Assembly: GCF_018614075.1 (NCBI RefSeq)
Contig: NZ_JAGGOZ010000029.1
Span: 142,555 to 177,149 of the forward strand
DNA from: Streptomyces sp. ISL-94
Lineage (GTDB): Bacteria > Actinomycetota > Actinomycetes > Streptomycetales > Streptomycetaceae
DNA length: 34,595 nucleotides
Reading direction: 5' to 3'
The notes under the pieces were generated by a model, which made no database searches, had not been told where the DNA came from, and worked only from the letters and a program-made list of their open reading frames with translations. Each line of letters opens with the position of its first letter. The stretch's first letter is position 1. The translations under genes and the position numbers were made by a program. Positions 31,664 through 34,595 of this stretch are shown here, piece after piece.

Positions 31664-33052
31664 GTGGACGAACCGGCCCGCATCGGGCGCAGAGTTCAGC
31701 GCATGCGCACCGAACGTGGCATGACGCAGCGGCAGTTGGCAGAGCCCAGATATACGGCCGCCTACATCTCCACGCTGGAGTCGGGCAAGGTCCGCCCCTC
31801 CGAGACCGCGCTGCGCTTCCTCGCCGGGCGCCTGAACACCTCGTACGAGGAACTCGCCACCGGCCGCCCGGCCCACCTGGCCACCGAGCTGCGGCTCGCC
31901 CTGGCCGACGCCCAGCAGACGCTCGCCACGGGCGCCGCCGACGAGGCCGCCGCCCGCTACCGGCAGCTGCTCGCCGAAGCCGAAGGCCTCGAACTCGCCT
32001 CCGAACAGGCGGAGGCACGACTGGGACTCGGCGACTGCGCCCTGGAGACCGGGGAACTACCCGAAGCCATAGGCCACTTCGAGGCAGCGGAGCGCCTGCT
32101 GGCCGGCGAGCCCCTCCCCCGCCGGGCCCGCCCGATCCGCGGCCGCGCCGTCGCGCACCTGCTCGCCGGCGAGCTGCGCTATGCCTGCTACCTCCTCGAA
32201 TCCACCATCGACGAGCTGAGCACGAGCGGGCTGGCCGACCCCGAGGCGCTGGTGCTGCTGTACGCGGCGGTGATCGGGCCGTACATCGACATGGGCGCGC
32301 ACGCCCGCGCGGCCCACGCGGCCGAGCTCGCCCTCGCGCTGGCTCCGCAGGTCAGCGATCCGGCGCTGGTCGCGGGCATGCACCGGCAGGTGGCGCGGAC
32401 CTTCCTCGCCGAGGGCCGGGGGGCAGATGCCGACGCCTCCCTCGCCAAGGCCCAGGCGATCTACGGGCAGTTGCGGCTGCGGACCGATCTGGCGCACTGC
32501 CACTGGATGCGCGGCTACGTCCAAGCCCAGAACGGCGAACTGGAGGCGGCCGAGCGGGAGTTGCGTACGGCCCGGGAGATGCTGTCGGCCCGCCGCGCCG
32601 CCCTCTACACGGCCCAGGTCGAGGTCGAGCTGGCCGACGTACTGCGCCGGCTCGGCCGGTACGGGGAAGCCGCCGCGCTGCTGTCGGCGCTGCTGGCTCC
32701 GGGGGATCTGGGGGACAGCCACGGCGCCGTGCACGCGGGCGGCGCGCACCGGCTCCTCGGACTGATGGCCGAGGAGCGCGGCGAGCCCGAGTCCGCCGAG
32801 GAGCACTACGTCCAGGCGCTGGCCCTGCTGGAGCGCAGCGGGGCCACGGGCGACCTCGCCGATCTGTGCCGGCTGCTGGGCGACCTGCTGCGGCGTACCG
32901 GGCGGGTCGAGGCGGCCCTGGACGCGTACCGCACGGGCCTGGGCCACCGGTCCGCGCCGGGCACCACCACCCTGGGCCCGGCGCCCGCCGCTCCCGTGTT
33001 CCGGTCCGAGGGGGTCAGTGGTTCTCGGTGGGCTGGAGATCGCGCGGAATGA
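31664..33052 (+). CDS. HTH (XRE) transcriptional regulator with TPR array
   Basis: A 462-residue protein. An N-terminal Cro/C1 HTH occupies residues 7-60 (IGRRVQRMRTERGMTQRQLAEPRYTAAYISTLESGKVRPS). It is followed by tetratricopeptide-like helical repeats across the rest (for example AAARYRQLLAEAE, PEAIGHFEAAERLL, ELEAAERELRTARE, ESAEEHYVQALALLE). This layout is common among streptomycete regulators that sense a peptide or protein through the TPR part. GTG 31664 has AGGGGG about six bases upstream, and that site lies in an inverted repeat. The 3' end overlaps the convergent MFS fragment by 38 bp. Its targets are unknown; divergence from the M64 peptidase makes that gene a candidate. Confidence 0.9.
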   Translation: MDEPARIGRRVQRMRTERGMTQRQLAEPRYTAAYISTLESGKVRPSETALRFLAGRLNTSYEELATGRPAHLATELRLALADAQQTLATGAADEAAARYRQLLAEAEGLELASEQAEARLGLGDCALETGELPEAIGHFEAAERLLAGEPLPRRARPIRGRAVAHLLAGELRYACYLLESTIDELSTSGLADPEALVLLYAAVIGPYIDMGAHARAAHAAELALALAPQVSDPALVAGMHRQVARTFLAEGRGADADASLAKAQAIYGQLRLRTDLAHCHWMRGYVQAQNGELEAAERELRTAREMLSARRAALYTAQVEVELADVLRRLGRYGEAAALLSALLAPGDLGDSHGAVHAGGAHRLLGLMAEERGEPESAEEHYVQALALLERSGATGDLADLCRLLGDLLRRTGRVEAALDAYRTGLGHRSAPGTTTLGPAPAAPVFRSEGVSGSRWAGDRAE

Positions 33053-33366
33053 GCGCCCAGGTGGTGGCCGCCGCTGCGACCGCGAGAGCTGCGGCCAGCA
33101 GGAACGCCGGGGTGATCGCCAGGGTGTAGGCGTGCGAGGCGGTGTCGATCAGGGCCTGCCCGACGGCCCCGCCCAGCCGTTCCGCGGTGTGGGCGGCCTC
33201 GCCGACGGAGTCCCGCGCCGCCGCGGCGCTCGGCCCGTCGAGGTCGAGGACGGGCAGGTTGCCCCGGTAGAGGGCGGCCGCGGTGGAGCCGAGGATGGCG
33301 ACGCCCATGGCCGAGCCCAGCTCGTAGCAGGTCTCCTCGATGGCGGCGGCGCTGGAGACCTCTTGA
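33015..33366 (-). pseudogene. 3' fragment of a DHA2-type MFS transporter gene cut by IS30
   Basis: The frame codes for SSAAAIEETCYELGSAMGVAILGSTAAALYRGNLPVL and a final hydrophobic segment, ending PRDLQPTENH. This is the C-terminal region of EmrB/QacA-like drug exporters of the 14-helix DHA2 type, about 115 residues of roughly 500. The homology ends where the IS30 element begins (about 33367), and upstream codons up to MFATTDRTQ come from the element. The missing part should lie beyond the right end of the window if this was a simple insertion. Without it the fragment cannot make a transporter. Confidence 0.85.
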
Positions 33367-33386
33367 GTTCTATCGGTGGTTGCGAA
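33367..33386 (+). repeat. IS30 left inverted repeat
   Basis: GTTCTATCGGTGGTTGCGAA matches the reverse complement of the right end at 17 of 20 positions, including an unbroken run of eleven (GTGGTTGCGAA). Confidence 0.8.
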
Positions 33387-33409
33387 CACCTCTGATCAGG
33401 AGTGTTCGG

Positions 33410-34570
33410 ATGACGAAGTACGCCCCCAACAAGCTGCCGACCACTGTCAAGAAGCGGTACTTCGAGCTGCTGCGGGAGGGCCACAAAGGCGCGGCCGCCG
33501 CCCGGGTGGTCGGGGTCTCCACCAGCTGTGGCTCGCTGTGGTTCATAGATGCTGGAAGCATGATCGTTCCCGACCACGGCCCGATATCACCGCGCTTCCT
33601 CACCCAGGACGACCGCATCGCCATCGCCGACGGCCTCCAGACCCAGCAGAGCGCGAAGGAGATCGCGGCCTCGGTCGGGACGAGCTTCCAGACCGTTTAC
33701 CGGGAGATCAAGCGCAACAGCAAGCCCGACGGCCGCTACAACCCCTGGTGGGCACACAACCAGGCCCTGTTGCGCCGACAGCGCCCCAAGGAAGAGAAAA
33801 TCCGTGCCGGCGCGGAGCTCCGTACGCTCATCCGCGAGAAGCTCACCGAGAAGTGGTCGCCCCCGCAGATCGCACGCTTCCTCGCCCGCGCCCACGCGGG
33901 CGACCCGGCGATGCGGGCCTGCTCGGAGACGATCTACCGTGCTCTGTTCGCCGGCCTACTCGGCCGCAAACCCGGCAAGCTCCGCACCGGCCGCACCCGC
34001 CGCAAGAAGCAGCGACGAGGCGTCCCGTCACCCAACAAGATCAAGAACATGACGCTGATCCACCAGCGCCCAGCCGAGGTCAACGACCGTAAAATACCTG
34101 GGCATTGGGAAGGCGACCTCATCATCGGCCGCGGCCAGGGCTCAGCCATCGGCACCCTGGTCGAACGCACCACCCGCTATGTTCAGCTCATCCACCTGCC
34201 ACACGGCTGGAAGGCCCCACAGGTCCGCAACGCCATCGCCGCGCAGACCGCCCACCTCCCGTCACAGATACGCAAGACCCTCACCTGGGACCAGGGTCGC
34301 GAGCTGACTCTGCACCAGGACATCGAGACCTTGACCGGCTTCCGGATCTACTTCTGCGACCCTCACTCGCCCTGGCAGCGCGGCACGAACGAGAACACCA
34401 ACGGCCTGCTCCGGCAGTACTTCCCCAAGGGCACCGACCTGTCCGTCCATACCGCCCGCGATCTCCGGGACGTCGCCCGCGAACTCAACCGCCGACCCCG
34501 CCTCGTCCTCGGCGACAAGACCCCCGCCGAAGCCATGAAAGAATGGCTCACACAGCCATTGACCTGCTAA
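33410..34570 (+). CDS. IS30-family transposase
   Basis: A 386-residue DDE transposase of normal length. An N-terminal HTH region (KLPTTVKKRYFELLREGHKGAAAARVVGVS) is followed by a second HTH typical of IS30 (TQQSAKEIAASVGTSFQTVYREIKRN). The integrase-type catalytic core carries the acidic triad in GHWEGDLIIG, LTWDQGREL and GTNENTNGLLRQYFPKGTDLS. It cuts and rejoins the element ends. ATG 33410 has AGGAG seven bases upstream; a longer reading from 33380 starts inside the left end region and is less likely. All motifs are intact, so the element is probably active. Confidence 0.95.
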   Translation: MTKYAPNKLPTTVKKRYFELLREGHKGAAAARVVGVSTSCGSLWFIDAGSMIVPDHGPISPRFLTQDDRIAIADGLQTQQSAKEIAASVGTSFQTVYREIKRNSKPDGRYNPWWAHNQALLRRQRPKEEKIRAGAELRTLIREKLTEKWSPPQIARFLARAHAGDPAMRACSETIYRALFAGLLGRKPGKLRTGRTRRKKQRRGVPSPNKIKNMTLIHQRPAEVNDRKIPGHWEGDLIIGRGQGSAIGTLVERTTRYVQLIHLPHGWKAPQVRNAIAAQTAHLPSQIRKTLTWDQGRELTLHQDIETLTGFRIYFCDPHSPWQRGTNENTNGLLRQYFPKGTDLSVHTARDLRDVARELNRRPRLVLGDKTPAEAMKEWLTQPLTC

Positions 34571-34590
34571 TTCGCAACCACTGCTAGAAA
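34571..34590 (-). repeat. IS30 right inverted repeat
   Basis: TTCGCAACCACTGCTAGAAA begins directly after the transposase stop and is the partner of the left repeat. Five bases of flank remain after it. Confidence 0.8.
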
Positions 34591-34595
34591 CCGCC

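Larger units (their letters stand above)
33367..34590 (+). mobile_element. IS30-family insertion sequence, complete
   Basis: About 1.22 kb bounded by imperfect inverted repeats with one intact transposase gene. The left end lies directly against the broken MFS gene; the right end is five bases from the window end. The exact ends may differ by one or two bases. I see no target duplication in the flanks available (left ...TTGA, right CCGCC). The element is visibly less GC-rich than its surroundings, as expected for recent arrival. Confidence 0.88.

Noticed and set aside
1..34595. CRISPR arrays, tRNA or rRNA genes, phage att sites
   Set aside because: No regularly spaced direct repeats with unique spacers, no tRNA or rRNA signature and no integrase gene were seen on either strand.

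Overview
The window is high-GC actinobacterial chromosome and almost certainly comes from a Streptomyces. It shows strong G/C third positions, many GTG starts (one TTG), closely packed genes with 4-nt start/stop overlaps, and typical streptomycete families (DUF6381, DUF1206, an HTH-TPR regulator, Tat and lipoprotein exports). I see no rRNA, tRNA or CRISPR. Function calls come from reading motifs by eye, with no database search.

Left part (1-7441). A UbiA-type prenyltransferase gene lies divergent to a three-gene operon: type III polyketide synthase, isoprenylcysteine-methyltransferase-like protein and FAD-dependent hydroxylase. The operon has the content and order of the srsABC phenolic-lipid operon of S. 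griseus. It ends at a strong bidirectional terminator. Next come a small membrane protein, a secreted type B carboxylesterase, a lipoprotein with 12-residue repeats and a HAD-like protein.

Centre (7360-20027, minus strand). About 12.7 kb is filled by five tightly coupled genes, read in the order DUF4132 protein, a 1654-residue protein of no family I recognise, MoxR-type AAA+ ATPase, a DUF5682-VWA fusion, and a SWIM zinc-finger protein. The set parallels the poorly understood yehI/yehL/yehM/yehP/yehQ genes of E. coli, with the YehM-like and YehP-like parts fused and an extra giant subunit. It is the best candidate here for an undescribed system: a MoxR ATPase with its VWA partner probably remodels or loads something whose identity is unknown. 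A secreted HNH-nuclease lipoprotein with a coupled small protein is divergent from it.

Right-centre (21318-31524). This part holds a GNAT acetyltransferase, a two-domain VOC protein, a decayed DUF2975 gene still joined to its HTH partner, a PPOX-type flavoprotein, a class II glutamine amidotransferase and DUF6381. Then comes a probable polyamine cassette: Tat-exported agmatine-deiminase-like enzyme, APC permease and divergent TetR regulator with a clear palindromic operator. The permease has an in-frame amber codon. DUF1206 and M64 peptidase genes follow.

Right end (31525-34595). An HTH-TPR regulator is preceded by an inverted repeat and by a hairpin that would pair its ribosome-binding site. 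It meets the 3' end of a DHA2-type MFS transporter gene that is cut by an intact IS30-family element. The window ends a few bases after the right end of that element.
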